A DNA stretch of 21,418 nt from an uncultured Marvinbryantia sp. (GCA_934394985.1 CAKRRF010000039.1:1-21418); one strand, 5' to 3'. Shown: positions 1 through 7,083, counted from the first letter of the stretch. Numbers and translations: made by a program. The notes: generated by a model from the sequence alone, not told the origin.

Positions 1-54
1 GTACGTATCGTTGTATTTACTGTAATCAGAAGATATCGGTCCATTAAAAGGTAC

Positions 55-91
55 AAAAAACGGGGCGTCAAATCATACGATCTGACGCTCC
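55..91 (-). terminator. Rho-independent terminator of the brnTA operon
   Basis: Read on the minus strand, a stem of about 13 bp (plus-strand arms 62-74 and 79-91, one A/C mismatch and one G-U pair) closes a 4-base loop. A run of six U residues follows (plus A55-A60). It lies 25 bases past the antitoxin stop codon, so it ends the toxin-antitoxin transcript. Confidence 0.85.
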
Positions 92-115
92 GCTATGTTC
101 TGCAATCCTGGTTCA

Positions 116-304
116 TTATGATACATCCATCTTTCTGTTGATATTACGTTTTCTGGCTGCCATACGAAATGCTTCTTCCATTTTTGGTGTCATTTCCGGT
201 GAATCTTCATCAAATACAATTTCTCTTTTTGCTGCTTCTCTAATGCAGCGAATTTGTTCTTCTGTTGGTCTCTGATCTCTATTCAGCATAACTGTTTTCA
301 TCAT
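116..304 (-). CDS. BrnA-like antitoxin (short form)
   Basis: A 62-residue charged protein, read as the antitoxin partner of the BrnT-type toxin just upstream. Its start overlaps the toxin's 3' end by 26 bases, which is typical of coupled toxin-antitoxin pairs. The ATG at 304 has an AAAGGAG ribosome binding site 8 bases upstream; the second Met at 301 is a possible alternative. The middle segment (about residues 14-52) is acidic then basic and rich in Glu, Met and Arg, as in antitoxins that wrap their toxin. Classical BrnA proteins are about 80-100 residues and carry a C-terminal ribbon-helix-helix DNA-binding segment. This one stops soon after a basic stretch (ARKRN, 50-54), so that segment is missing or very reduced. 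The antitoxin assignment rests on position and general likeness. Confidence 0.68.
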   Translation of the reverse strand: MMKTVMLNRDQRPTEEQIRCIREAAKREIVFDEDSPEMTPKMEEAFRMAARKRNINRKMDVS

Positions 305-560
305 AATAAATACTCCTTTCTTTGGGCGTTGCTACCCTTGCCGATATTAAACGAATGTTATCTTTTCTTTCTGTATATACTACAAATAACACATCCTCAA
401 CCAGTCCAATTGTATTGTATCTGTCTTCTGTAATACTATGCTCTTCATCATATATTTCAATTCTCTGTAAATCATTAAATACCAACATCGCTGTTTCAAA
501 ATCAATTCCATGCTTTTTCCTGTTTAATTGATTTTTCATTTCATCCCATTCCACCCTCAC
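279..560 (-). CDS. brnT: BrnT family type II toxin (RelE-like ribonuclease)
   Basis: A 93-residue protein with the N-terminal family signature: VEWDEMKNQLNRKKHGIDF (residues 3-21) matches the W-D-x-x-K-N-x-x-K-H-G-I-x-F pattern of BrnT toxins. The later segments VLFVVYTERKDNIRLISARVATPKER match the family's beta-strand and S-A-R-x-A-(T/S) core. BrnT toxins fold like RelE and cleave RNA to slow growth; the antitoxin encoded next neutralises them. The start is the GTG at 560, preceded by GGGGG about 8 bases upstream; it gives the usual N-terminus directly before the W-D motif. It is the first gene of a two-gene minus-strand operon that ends in the terminator at 55-91. Confidence 0.86.
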   Translation of the reverse strand: MRVEWDEMKNQLNRKKHGIDFETAMLVFNDLQRIEIYDEEHSITEDRYNTIGLVEDVLFVVYTERKDNIRLISARVATPKERSIYYDENSYAE

Positions 561-604
561 TCAACTACCCCCAGTTTTCATGATATGGGATTAAACTTAC
601 TTTT

Positions 605-626
605 ATCATACCACATATCATGGTAT
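605..626 (-). promoter_or_regulatory. Likely brnTA promoter with overlapping operator palindrome
   Basis: On the minus strand TATGAT (plus 605-610) makes a good -10 box about 45 bases before the toxin start; no strong -35 is visible. A perfect inverted repeat, ATACCA (608-613) and TGGTAT (621-626) with 7 bases between, overlaps this -10 and the spacer. A related half-site, CATGATATGGG, lies at 579-589. This fits autorepression by the toxin-antitoxin complex. The operator role is inferred. Confidence 0.5.
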
Positions 627-823
627 TCTAATATTTTATTTTCAAATATCTCATGGAATAAATGCCGAATGGCAAGATATCTTGAATTCCCTGAAATGTG
701 ACTTCACTTTACCACAAATGCATTGCTTTTACAAACAAAATCGTTCGACAAATTTTGCATCATTGTCAAAGGGGACAATCTTAACACAAAATATTTCATA
801 GGACGCTATTTCCTATGAAACGA
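627..823. other. Intergenic region with several small palindromes
   Basis: No convincing gene lies between the toxin promoter and the end of the DUF1275 gene. Visible structure: a perfect 12-base palindrome CAAGATATCTTG (673-684); ATTGTC/GACAAT arms around 762-779; and a perfect 10-base inverted repeat, TTTCATAGGA (794-803) and TCCTATGAAA (811-820), spacer CGCTATT. On the minus strand this last hairpin is followed by ATATTTTG, so it could be a second, back-up terminator for the DUF1275 gene. Confidence 0.5.
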
Positions 824-871
824 AAAAGCAGTTATACAATCGCAAATCCTTGCAACTGTATAACTGCTTTT
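824..871 (-). terminator. Terminator at the end of the DUF1275 gene
   Basis: Perfect 15-bp inverted repeat (824-838 with 857-871) that starts directly after the TAG stop codon of the DUF1275 gene. The loop holds a further GCAA/TTGC mini-stem. On the minus strand the stem ends in CTTTTTCG, giving a U-tract; because the arms end in A and T runs, it could also act on the plus strand. Confidence 0.8.
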
Positions 872-1585
872 CTATCGTTTCTCCCGTACCATCATCATAC
901 CTGCCAGAATCAGCAGCACACTGCATACCCAAATAGCTTTCATACCAATATGTATGGAAAAAATACCGCCAATCCCTGCACCAATTGCAAAGACAAATAT
1001 GATTCCATAATAGTGTACCGTCTTGGTCAGTGCCTCATTCTTTTTATCACGAAGATATACTGACAGGCTCTCTGTTCCGCTTCGCAGATTTCCAATGCAC
1101 ATCGTACTTGCATAACCATATCCGTGAACTTTGCGAAATGCCTGAACCTGCATGGCACAGGCAAAGGATACCAGCATGGTTGCCAGCATATTTCCCTCTG
1201 CCGGTATAAATCCAACGACAAACAGTATCACAAATTCAATTGCAACAATAATCTGCCTCCAGTGTACTTTTCTGGCATTCTTATATTTATGCCCAACCTT
1301 CTCGGCCACAAGAACCCCCAGAGCAAATGCTATGACAGGGAACAGATAATGAATGGCTCTTCCCCATTCTCCCATCATCATATGCTGACTCATCAGTACG
1401 ATATTTCCTGTCTGCGCATTAGAAAAAACATTATCCCTCACATTATACGTATAAGCATCCTGGAACCCTCCCGACAGCGCCAGAATGGCGCTGAGTAAAA
1501 AAGTCTCGGATGTCTGTATTTTCTCTTCGATTTCTTTGACTTCTTCCTGTACTTCTGATTCCCAGATCTTCAGATTTTGTTTCAT
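872..1585 (-). CDS. YoaK/DUF1275 family membrane protein
   Basis: A 237-residue polytopic inner-membrane protein. The family signature is clear after the first helix begins: SGGFQDAYTYNV (residues 39-50) followed by FSNAQTGNIVLMSQ (54-67), the G-G-x-x-D and Q-T-G-N motifs of DUF1275/YoaK. About six hydrophobic segments follow, and the Y-G-Y-A-S-T-M-C-I-G-N segment in the second half is also typical. The first 28 residues are polar and highly charged, a cytoplasmic extension that may form a short coiled coil. The biochemical role of the family is not settled, so no function is claimed. A GAAGGAAGG-type ribosome binding site lies about 12 bases before the ATG. It is a single gene, divergent from the beta-helix gene and ended by the hairpin at 824-871. 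Confidence 0.86.
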   Translation of the reverse strand: MKQNLKIWESEVQEEVKEIEEKIQTSETFLLSAILALSGGFQDAYTYNVRDNVFSNAQTGNIVLMSQHMMMGEWGRAIHYLFPVIAFALGVLVAEKVGHKYKNARKVHWRQIIVAIEFVILFVVGFIPAEGNMLATMLVSFACAMQVQAFRKVHGYGYASTMCIGNLRSGTESLSVYLRDKKNEALTKTVHYYGIIFVFAIGAGIGGIFSIHIGMKAIWVCSVLLILAGMMMVREKR

Positions 1586-1826
1586 ATCTGTATCGTACCT
1601 TCCTTCTCTTTCTATCCAGTCTGTTTCTGTCTATATTTCAACGCAAAAAAACTGTTTTCTTTGTAACCACCTCTTACCATATCATTCCCTGTCACTTTTA
1701 TCAACATTCAACCTTCCGATTTTCTTAAGATAAGACATATTTTCTTACTATATTTTTCACAGAATACCCACATTTACCATTTAACATAAGTCCATCAAAT
1801 TTAATCTGAAAGGATAGATCATCATT
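1586..1826. promoter_or_regulatory. Divergent intergenic region
   Basis: These 241 bases separate the DUF1275 gene (minus) from the secreted beta-helix gene (plus) and must hold both promoters. The plus-strand gene has a GAAAGGAT ribosome binding site near 1809-1816. On the minus strand TTGAAA followed 17 bases later by TGGATA is a weak promoter candidate. No confident promoter can be called on either strand. Confidence 0.35.
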
Positions 1827-3434
1827 ATGAAAAATAAATACGCCGCACTGGCACTTGGAATGACACTGACCATAACAGCCGTACCATTTATGGCAGCATC
1901 TGCTACCAATACAGCTGCAACAGAAAATTCTGCCGCTTCCACCACAGATACGGAACAATCCGATGACACTTCCACACCACCAGAAAAACCGGAGGGTAAA
2001 GCACCGGATGGAAAAACACCTGATGGTGAAGCACCGGGGGAACCTCCGCAGGATGGCAATGCTCCGGACGGTCAGGGTGGTCCTGACGGTGCTCCCGGAC
2101 AGGGTACCCCTGGTGGACCGTCACAGGGAGTAGACAGCTATGATGCTGTAAATGACTGCACCGAAAATACTACATTTGACGGCGAAGATATCGAATCCTC
2201 CGACACGGATGAAAATGCCATTCTGGTGGAAAACGGTGCAACTGTCGCTATAAAGGATTCCAATATTTTACGCAGTTCTTCTGACAGCACCGGTGGAGAC
2301 AATTCCAGTTTTTATGGCGTAGGCGCAGCAGTTCTTGCAACAAACGGTACTGCTTCCGTCAGTGAAAGTACCATTTCTACGGATGCCAAAGGTGGTGCCG
2401 GACTGTTCGCTTATGGAGATGGCACCGTCTATGCGGCAGATTCCACTATCACGACACAGCAGGATACTTCCGGTGGCATTCATGCTGCCGGAGGCGGCAC
2501 TTTATATGCGTGGGATCTGAATGTCACTACAAATGGCGAATCTTCTGCCGCTATTCGAAGCGACCGGGGTGGCGGAACCATGGTGGTAGATGGCGGTACT
2601 TATACTTCTAACGGAGTTGGGTCACCGGCTGTCTACTGTACCGCCGACATTGCCATTCACAACGCAGATCTGACCGCTAACGGATCTGAGGCTGTCTGCA
2701 TCGAAGGTCTGAATTCTCTGCATCTGTTCGACTGCAATTTATCTGGCAATATGGCAGATGATGACCAGAATGACTGTACCTGGGGCGTGATTGTTTATCA
2801 AAGTATGTCCGGTGATTCCGAAGTCGGCAACAGCACTTTCCAGATGACGGATGGAACGTTATCTTCCGGTAATGGCGGTCTTTTCTATACAACGAACACG
2901 GAATGTACCATTACTCTGGACGGTGTGGATATTACTTATGCGCCGGACAGCGAATTTTTCCTGCGATGCACCGGCAATGACAACGCCCGAGGTTGGGGAA
3001 CCAGCGGAGCGAATGGTTCTGACTGCCTCTTTACGGCAATTAATCAGGATATGGAAGGTGACGTAGTATGGGATTCTATCAGCGATCTGGATTTTTATAT
3101 GACTGACAACAGCACTCTGACCGGTGCCTTTGTAAATGATGAAACATTTGCCGGTGAAGGCGGGGATGGTTACTGTAATGTGGTCATTGACAGCGGAAGT
3201 ACCTGGATTGTTACCGGAGACAGCACGCTGTCCTCCCTGTCCTCTGAAGGTACTGTCATCGATGAAGACGGCAATACCGTAACTGTTCAGGACAGTGACG
3301 GGACCGTCTATGAAGACGGCGACAGTGATTACACCATTACGGTAGATTCTTATCAGACAACTGCTGATACCAGCAGTGTTTCTTCTTCAGCCAATTGGTC
3401 TGACTATGAAACAGAACGTCCGGAAAGTCTATAA
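1827..3434 (+). CDS. Secreted right-handed beta-helix repeat protein, function unknown
   Basis: A 535-residue exported protein. Residues 1-26 form a Sec signal peptide (KNK start, hydrophobic core, cleavage after A-S-A). Residues 27-50 are Ala/Thr/Ser-rich. Residues 51-101 form a Pro/Gly/Asp-rich linker of repeated P-D-G and P-G units. From about 110 to 440 there are short repeats such as A-I-L-V-E-N-G-A-T-V-A-I-K-D-S and G-A-G-L-F-A-Y-G-D-G-T-V-Y-A, with hydrophobic residues alternating in the pattern of a parallel beta-helix (pectate-lyase-like fold). The last 100 residues are acidic and Ser/Thr-rich. There is no LPXTG motif, C-terminal membrane helix or lipobox, so it is probably released or held non-covalently. 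No catalytic residues were recognised. Role unknown; adhesion, surface coating or glycan binding are possible. It appears monocistronic. Confidence 0.78.
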   Translation: MKNKYAALALGMTLTITAVPFMAASATNTAATENSAASTTDTEQSDDTSTPPEKPEGKAPDGKTPDGEAPGEPPQDGNAPDGQGGPDGAPGQGTPGGPSQGVDSYDAVNDCTENTTFDGEDIESSDTDENAILVENGATVAIKDSNILRSSSDSTGGDNSSFYGVGAAVLATNGTASVSESTISTDAKGGAGLFAYGDGTVYAADSTITTQQDTSGGIHAAGGGTLYAWDLNVTTNGESSAAIRSDRGGGTMVVDGGTYTSNGVGSPAVYCTADIAIHNADLTANGSEAVCIEGLNSLHLFDCNLSGNMADDDQNDCTWGVIVYQSMSGDSEVGNSTFQMTDGTLSSGNGGLFYTTNTECTITLDGVDITYAPDSEFFLRCTGNDNARGWGTSGANGSDCLFTAINQDMEGDVVWDSISDLDFYMTDNSTLTGAFVNDETFAGEGGDGYCNVVIDSGSTWIVTGDSTLSSLSSEGTVIDEDGNTVTVQDSDGTVYEDGDSDYTITVDSYQTTADTSSVSSSANWSDYETERPESL

Positions 3435-3476
3435 ATATATAAATAAAAAACACTACCCCTTCTGTCATAAGCAGTG

Positions 3477-3482
3477 TATAAT
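3477..3482 (+). promoter_or_regulatory. Possible -10 box for pncB
   Basis: A perfect TATAAT lies 48 bases before the pncB start codon, with a plausible start site near 3489, but no good -35 is visible 16-18 bases upstream. A CTATAT/ATATAG inverted repeat (3483-3488 and 3503-3508) lies in the leader and could be a regulator site. The ribosome binding site is AAAGGAG at 3517-3523. Confidence 0.35.
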
Positions 3483-3530
3483 CTATATTAACTCTATAAG
3501 TGATATAGAAAAATTTAAAGGAGAAGTAAC

Positions 3531-4991
3531 ATGAGTACAATGAATCTAACCTTGTTAACCGATCTTTACGAACTCACCATGATGCAGGGGTATTTTAAAA
3601 ATAACTGCAATGAAACTGTCGTATTCGATATGTTCTATCGCACCAACCCATGCGGAAATGGATATGCCATCTGTGCAGGACTGGATCAGTTAATTGATTA
3701 TATCAAGCGACTTCGTTTTTCTGATGAAGACATCGCATATCTGGATTCCCTTCATCTGTTTGAAGACGATTTTCTGGAATATTTAAAAAATTTCCACTTC
3801 AGCGGTGATATTTATGCGATTCCGGAAGGCACTGTTGTATTTCCAAGAGAGCCACTGGTAAAAGTAGTTGCTCCGATTATGGAAGCCCAGCTGGTAGAAA
3901 CTGCCCTGCTGACTATCATCAATCATCAGAGCCTGATTGCCACCAAGACAGCCCGTGTCGTTCTTGCTGCTGATGGTGGTGGCGTCATGGAATTTGGTCT
4001 GCGCCGGGCGCAGGGACCAGATGCTGGTGTCTATGGTGCAAGAGCTGCCATGATCGCCGGCTGTATTGGTACTTCCAATGTACTGGCAGGTCAGATGTTT
4101 GATGTTCCGGTAAAGGGTACACATGCTCACAGCTGGATTATGAGTTTCCCGGATGAGTACACTGCATTCAAGAAATATTCTGAATTATATCCTTATGCAT
4201 GCTGTCTGCTGGTAGATACCTATGATACATTAAAATCCGGTGTTCCAAATGCTATTCGGGTATTCACTGAGATGAGAGCAGCCGGTATCGAACTTAAGAA
4301 TTACGGAATTCGTCTTGACAGCGGTGACCTGGCTTACCTGACCAAACGTGCCCGCAAGATGCTGGATGATGCAGGATTTTCAGATGCATTTATCTCTGCT
4401 TCCAGTGATCTGGACGAGTATCTGATCACCACTCTGAAATCTCAGGGATGTAAAATTGATTCCTGGGGTGTCGGTACCAATATGATTACTTCGAAAGACT
4501 GTCCTGCCTTCGGCGGTGTATACAAACTGGCTGCTGTTCAGGATGAGAACGGAAGCTTTATCCCGAAGATTAAGCTTTCTGAAAATATTGAGAAGATTAC
4601 CAATCCAGGCAACAAGACTGTTTTCCGTATCTATGAAAAAGAAGACCATAAGATCAAAGCAGATCTGATCTGTCTGGCTGATGAGACCTTTGATGAATCA
4701 AAGGATCTGACCATTTTCGATCCATTGGAGACCTGGAAACGTACAAAATTAAAGGCAGGCACCTATGAACTTCGTGAACTTCTGGTTCCGGTTTTCAAAA
4801 AAGGAGAATGTGTTTATACTTCCCCATCTGTCATGGAACTGCGTGATATCTGCGCAAAAGAGCTGGATACTCTGTGGGAAGAACACAGACGTCTGATCAA
4901 TCCGTCTGAGATGTATGTGGATCTTTCAGACAAGCTCTACGATATTAAGAAAAACCTGCTTCATCAGATGAGTATGGATGATGACAGATAA
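3531..4991 (+). CDS. pncB: Nicotinate phosphoribosyltransferase
   Basis: A 486-residue cytoplasmic enzyme that makes nicotinate mononucleotide from nicotinate, PRPP and ATP, the first step of NAD salvage (Preiss-Handler route). The N-terminus L-L-T-D-L-Y-E-L-T-M-M-Q-G-Y (8-21) is the family hallmark. The block EFGLRRAQGPDAG (154-166) carries substrate-binding Arg residues, and KGTHAHSWIMSF (195-206) carries the conserved His pair, one of which is the histidine phosphorylated in characterised homologues. G-I-R-L-D-S-G-D-L and S-W-G-V-G-T-N further on are PRPP-site motifs of the type II phosphoribosyltransferase fold. The length is normal for the long bacterial form. AAAGGAG lies 7 bases before the ATG. 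It stands alone between the beta-helix gene and a bidirectional terminator. Confidence 0.97.
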   Translation: MSTMNLTLLTDLYELTMMQGYFKNNCNETVVFDMFYRTNPCGNGYAICAGLDQLIDYIKRLRFSDEDIAYLDSLHLFEDDFLEYLKNFHFSGDIYAIPEGTVVFPREPLVKVVAPIMEAQLVETALLTIINHQSLIATKTARVVLAADGGGVMEFGLRRAQGPDAGVYGARAAMIAGCIGTSNVLAGQMFDVPVKGTHAHSWIMSFPDEYTAFKKYSELYPYACCLLVDTYDTLKSGVPNAIRVFTEMRAAGIELKNYGIRLDSGDLAYLTKRARKMLDDAGFSDAFISASSDLDEYLITTLKSQGCKIDSWGVGTNMITSKDCPAFGGVYKLAAVQDENGSFIPKIKLSENIEKITNPGNKTVFRIYEKEDHKIKADLICLADETFDESKDLTIFDPLETWKRTKLKAGTYELRELLVPVFKKGECVYTSPSVMELRDICAKELDTLWEEHRRLINPSEMYVDLSDKLYDIKKNLLHQMSMDDDR

Positions 4992-5027
4992 GCACTGATC
5001 CTTCCGCATATCTCACTGCAGATATAC

Positions 5028-5079
5028 AAAAAGACTGATATATCAGCTTCATAAAACAGCTCGATATATCAGTCTTTTT
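5028..5079. terminator. Bidirectional terminator between pncB and the sigma-like gene
   Basis: A perfect 17-bp inverted repeat (5028-5044 with 5063-5079) whose outer ends are five A and five T residues, so both strands give a stem plus a U-tract. It lies between the 3' ends of the convergent genes pncB (plus, ends 4991) and the sigma-like gene (minus, ends 5096) and can serve both. Confidence 0.93.
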
Positions 5080-5095
5080 CTGTCAATTAACTGAC

Positions 5096-5851
5096 TTACA
5101 TACTTCCGGTCAGTCGAATAATATCTTTCATTTCATCAATGTCCATATCCAGCATAATGGCCAGTTCTTCCACACTAAACTTCGGTTCTCCTTCGTCGCC
5201 ATCTGTCAGTTCTTTCATAACATTATCCAGATTCTGTACCTTCGCTACCAGACAGTCATCTTCAAACTTCTGTTCATCCTGTTGGTTGGCAGCCTCCTTC
5301 ACGCCTTTTCGAAGACGTTCTCTGATATCACTGTCAGACACATCTTCCATATCTCCTGCAAATATATTCAACAATGCCACATTTGCCTCCTGAATCAGAT
5401 CTGCCAGATTCATGCCATCACGGAACATCTCTGCCGCCAGATCTGCTGCCAGAGGAAGGTACTGCTCCAGTCCTTCTGTCTCTTCCGGTGTCTTCAAAGA
5501 ATCCTTATATCTCTTCAGGTATTCCTTATCTTCCGCTGTAAGGCACTGATTTCCCTGTATGCGGTCCTCCATCTGCTTTTTTTCCTGCTTCCGTGCGTTC
5601 TCTTCTGCTGCTTTTCTTTCCCTGTCTTGCACAGACTCTGTCGGCTGACTTTCCTGTTCTTCCGCAAATGATATTCCCTCAATGTGAATTCCCTGACTCT
5701 TAAAGTAACGGAAAATCTGAAGCAGCTGTTCCCTGTTCAGATCCATTCCTTCAAAAAAGCTGCGAATCTGATCTCCTTTCAGTATTTTCCCATTTTCATT
5801 TGCACTCTGGCTGAGCTGCGCCAGCTTTTTCTGAAATTCCTGTATTTCCAT
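5096..5851 (-). CDS. Sigma-70-like protein lacking promoter-recognition regions
   Basis: The likely start is the ATG at 5851 (251 residues), with AAGGAG 10 bases upstream; an open frame extends to 5956 but would overlap spoVT and has no better start. Residues 1-59 resemble sigma region 1.1 (a helical bundle ending in F-R-Y-F-K-S-Q-G-I-H-I-E). Residues 65-100 are a charged linker, probably coiled. Residues 104-166 resemble regions 1.2-2.2: D-K-E-Y-L-K-R-Y, then Y-L-P-L-A-A-D-L-A and the core-binding-like motif NLADLIQEANVALL (148-161). The C-terminus, FSVEELAIMLDMDIDEMKDIIRLTG (225-249), resembles region 3. The aromatic DNA-melting and -10 reading region (2.3-2.4) and region 4 are absent. It may bind RNA polymerase core without reading promoters, for example as an anti-sigma-like or co-regulatory factor. 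Function unknown. It follows spoVT by 40 bases and is probably co-transcribed. Confidence 0.7.
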   Translation of the reverse strand: MEIQEFQKKLAQLSQSANENGKILKGDQIRSFFEGMDLNREQLLQIFRYFKSQGIHIEGISFAEEQESQPTESVQDRERKAAEENARKQEKKQMEDRIQGNQCLTAEDKEYLKRYKDSLKTPEETEGLEQYLPLAADLAAEMFRDGMNLADLIQEANVALLNIFAGDMEDVSDSDIRERLRKGVKEAANQQDEQKFEDDCLVAKVQNLDNVMKELTDGDEGEPKFSVEELAIMLDMDIDEMKDIIRLTGSM

Positions 5852-5891
5852 AGCATCCTGTCTCCTTATCTTTCCCCTCGTCTTTCCGCTT

Positions 5892-6437
5892 TTAGGTCTC
5901 CATCTGTCGCCCCATAAAATTGGCTGCACAACGGGCAACCATCTGTTCCGTCTCACCCATTTTTACTTTTTCGTTTTTCCCCATAAGAACAACTGCTCCT
6001 ATCGCATCGCCCTCACAGAGAATCGGGCTGATCACCTGCGCACACTTTTCTTCATTCACTTCCAGAATATCCACATGCACCTTATCACTCAGATTATACA
6101 GCACATTTTCTCTTTCTTCAATCAGACTTTCCAGAGAACCGCTGATTGGTCTGCCAATGTAGTCTTTCTTTACTCCGCCGGCTGTGGCAATGATCTGATC
6201 CCGGTCTGTAATACAGATGCCATGTCCTGTTGTCTGAGCCAGTGATTCTGCATACTGTCTGGCAAAACTGCTTAATTCTCCAATTGGAGAATATTTTTTC
6301 AGGATGATTTCTCCTTCCCTGTCTGTAAAAATCTCCAGCGGATCCGATTCACGGATACGCAATGTCTTTCGTATTTCTTTTGGTATCACAACCCTGCCCA
6401 GGTCATCGATACGCCGGACAATTCCTGTAGCTTTCAT
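5892..6437 (-). CDS. spoVT: Stage V sporulation protein T (AbrB-type regulator)
   Basis: A 181-residue DNA-binding regulator of late forespore genes. Residues 1-50 form the swapped-hairpin AbrB domain, with the near-invariant SpoVT start MKATGIVRRIDDLGRVVIPK (1-20) and E-I-R-K-T-L-R-I-R-E-S-D-P-L-E-I-F. Residues about 56-178 form the GAF-like C-terminal domain (L-A-Q-T-T-G-H-G-I-C-I-T-D-R-D, later V-I-S-P-I-L-C-E-G-D-A-I-G-A-V-V-L). Length and sequence match SpoVT rather than the short AbrB/Abh proteins. In Bacillus subtilis SpoVT is made from a sigma-G promoter and tunes sigma-G-dependent genes; the candidate promoter at 6496-6524 fits that. AGGAGG (plus 6451-6456) lies 13 bases before the ATG. 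The sigma-like gene follows. Confidence 0.96.
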   Translation of the reverse strand: MKATGIVRRIDDLGRVVIPKEIRKTLRIRESDPLEIFTDREGEIILKKYSPIGELSSFARQYAESLAQTTGHGICITDRDQIIATAGGVKKDYIGRPISGSLESLIEERENVLYNLSDKVHVDILEVNEEKCAQVISPILCEGDAIGAVVLMGKNEKVKMGETEQMVARCAANFMGRQMET

Positions 6438-6495
6438 AATGTATGGTATTCCTCCTGTTCTCTCGTTGTATTTTCCATATACTGTGACATATGGA

Positions 6496-6524
6496 TATTA
6501 TGCGAAAAAACAGGAGATTTATAC
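6496..6524 (-). promoter_or_regulatory. Candidate sigma-G (forespore) promoter of spoVT
   Basis: On the minus strand GTATA (plus 6520-6524) and CATAATA (plus 6496-6502) are separated by exactly 17 bases. This agrees at every position with the Bacillus sigma-G consensus G-H-A-T-R, 17-18 bases, C-A-T-W-H-T-A. The predicted start would be near 6488, inside a TCCATAT/ATATGGA inverted repeat (6474-6480 and 6489-6495), giving a leader of about 50 bases. Sigma-F recognises a similar sequence and cannot be excluded. Confidence 0.62.
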
Positions 6525-6550
6525 GTTCCATATCATACATTGCTTATTAC

Positions 6551-6588
6551 AAAAAAAGAGACTGCGCCATTCTCGCACAATCTCTTTT
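6551..6588 (-). terminator. Terminator at the end of the sugar operon
   Basis: On the minus strand an AAAGAGA/TCTCTTT stem with an inner TGCG/CGCA stem (arms roughly 6554-6567 and 6574-6588) is followed by a run of U (plus A6551-A6557). It begins about 20 bases past the stop codon of the RpiB-family gene and ends the seven-gene operon. Confidence 0.88.
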
Positions 6589-6609
6589 CCATATGTTTAT
6601 TTTCAGTTT

Positions 6610-7056
6610 TTATCTGCTGTGTTCTTCGTCATATTTGCGGAATGCATCTACCTTTGGCTGTGAAGAGCATCCAGGTACAAATTCATTTGTCAGGAAGGTA
6701 TCTACCAGTTCTTCTCTCACCTTACTTCCTGTTGTGAATGCACCCATACAGGCAATGTTTGCATCATTACTCAGTCTTGCTCTCTGGGCTGAATAGGTAT
6801 CTGTAAGCAATGCCGCATAAGCACCTTTTACCTTATTGGCTGCAATCGAAACTCCAAGTCCGGTTCCGCAGATCAGAATTCCTCTGTCAAAATGACCTGC
6901 TGCCACTTCTTCTGCAACTTTAATTGCCACATTTGCATAAATCGGATCCTCACTGCCAAAATCTGTAATCTCACCATACTGTTTTTTTTCCATAAATCTG
7001 ATCAATTCTTCTTTTGCTTCCTGTGCATTTGGGTCACAACCAATCGCAATCTTCAT
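6610..7056 (-). CDS. RpiB/LacA/LacB family sugar-phosphate isomerase
   Basis: A 148-residue cytoplasmic aldose-ketose isomerase acting on a sugar phosphate; last gene of the sugar operon. The start chosen is the ATG at 7056, with GGAGG 7 bases upstream and the typical N-terminus M-K-I-A-I-G-C-D; an open frame runs 48 bases further upstream without support. The catalytic Cys is in L-I-C-G-T-G-L-G (Cys63). Where Escherichia coli RpiB has a catalytic His before N-D (H-N-D), this protein reads R-L-S-N-D-A-N-I-A-C-M-G (94-105), as in the LacA/LacB and tetrose-phosphate isomerase branches. Ribose-5-phosphate is therefore less likely as substrate. Together with a DhaK-type kinase it fits an erythrulose-phosphate isomerase, which is an inference. 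A terminator-like hairpin separates it from the preceding gene. Confidence 0.88.
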   Translation of the reverse strand: MKIAIGCDPNAQEAKEELIRFMEKKQYGEITDFGSEDPIYANVAIKVAEEVAAGHFDRGILICGTGLGVSIAANKVKGAYAALLTDTYSAQRARLSNDANIACMGAFTTGSKVREELVDTFLTNEFVPGCSSQPKVDAFRKYDEEHSR

Positions 7057-7083
7057 TTTGAATCCTCCATTCCTGTATTTTTC

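Noticed and set aside
815..1063. Plus-strand open frame of 82 residues
   Set aside because: It runs antisense to the DUF1275 gene and through its terminator, with no family likeness or ribosome binding site.
3451..3480. Possible terminator after the beta-helix gene (ACACT/AGTGT arms)
   Set aside because: The stem is only five pairs with a long loop and no U-tract; the same bases hold a TATAAT that fits a pncB promoter better.
5852..5956. N-terminal extension of the sigma-like protein to 5956
   Set aside because: It would overlap the end of spoVT, is rich in Arg/Trp unlike the rest, and the ATG at 5851 has a good ribosome binding site and begins the region 1.1-like domain.
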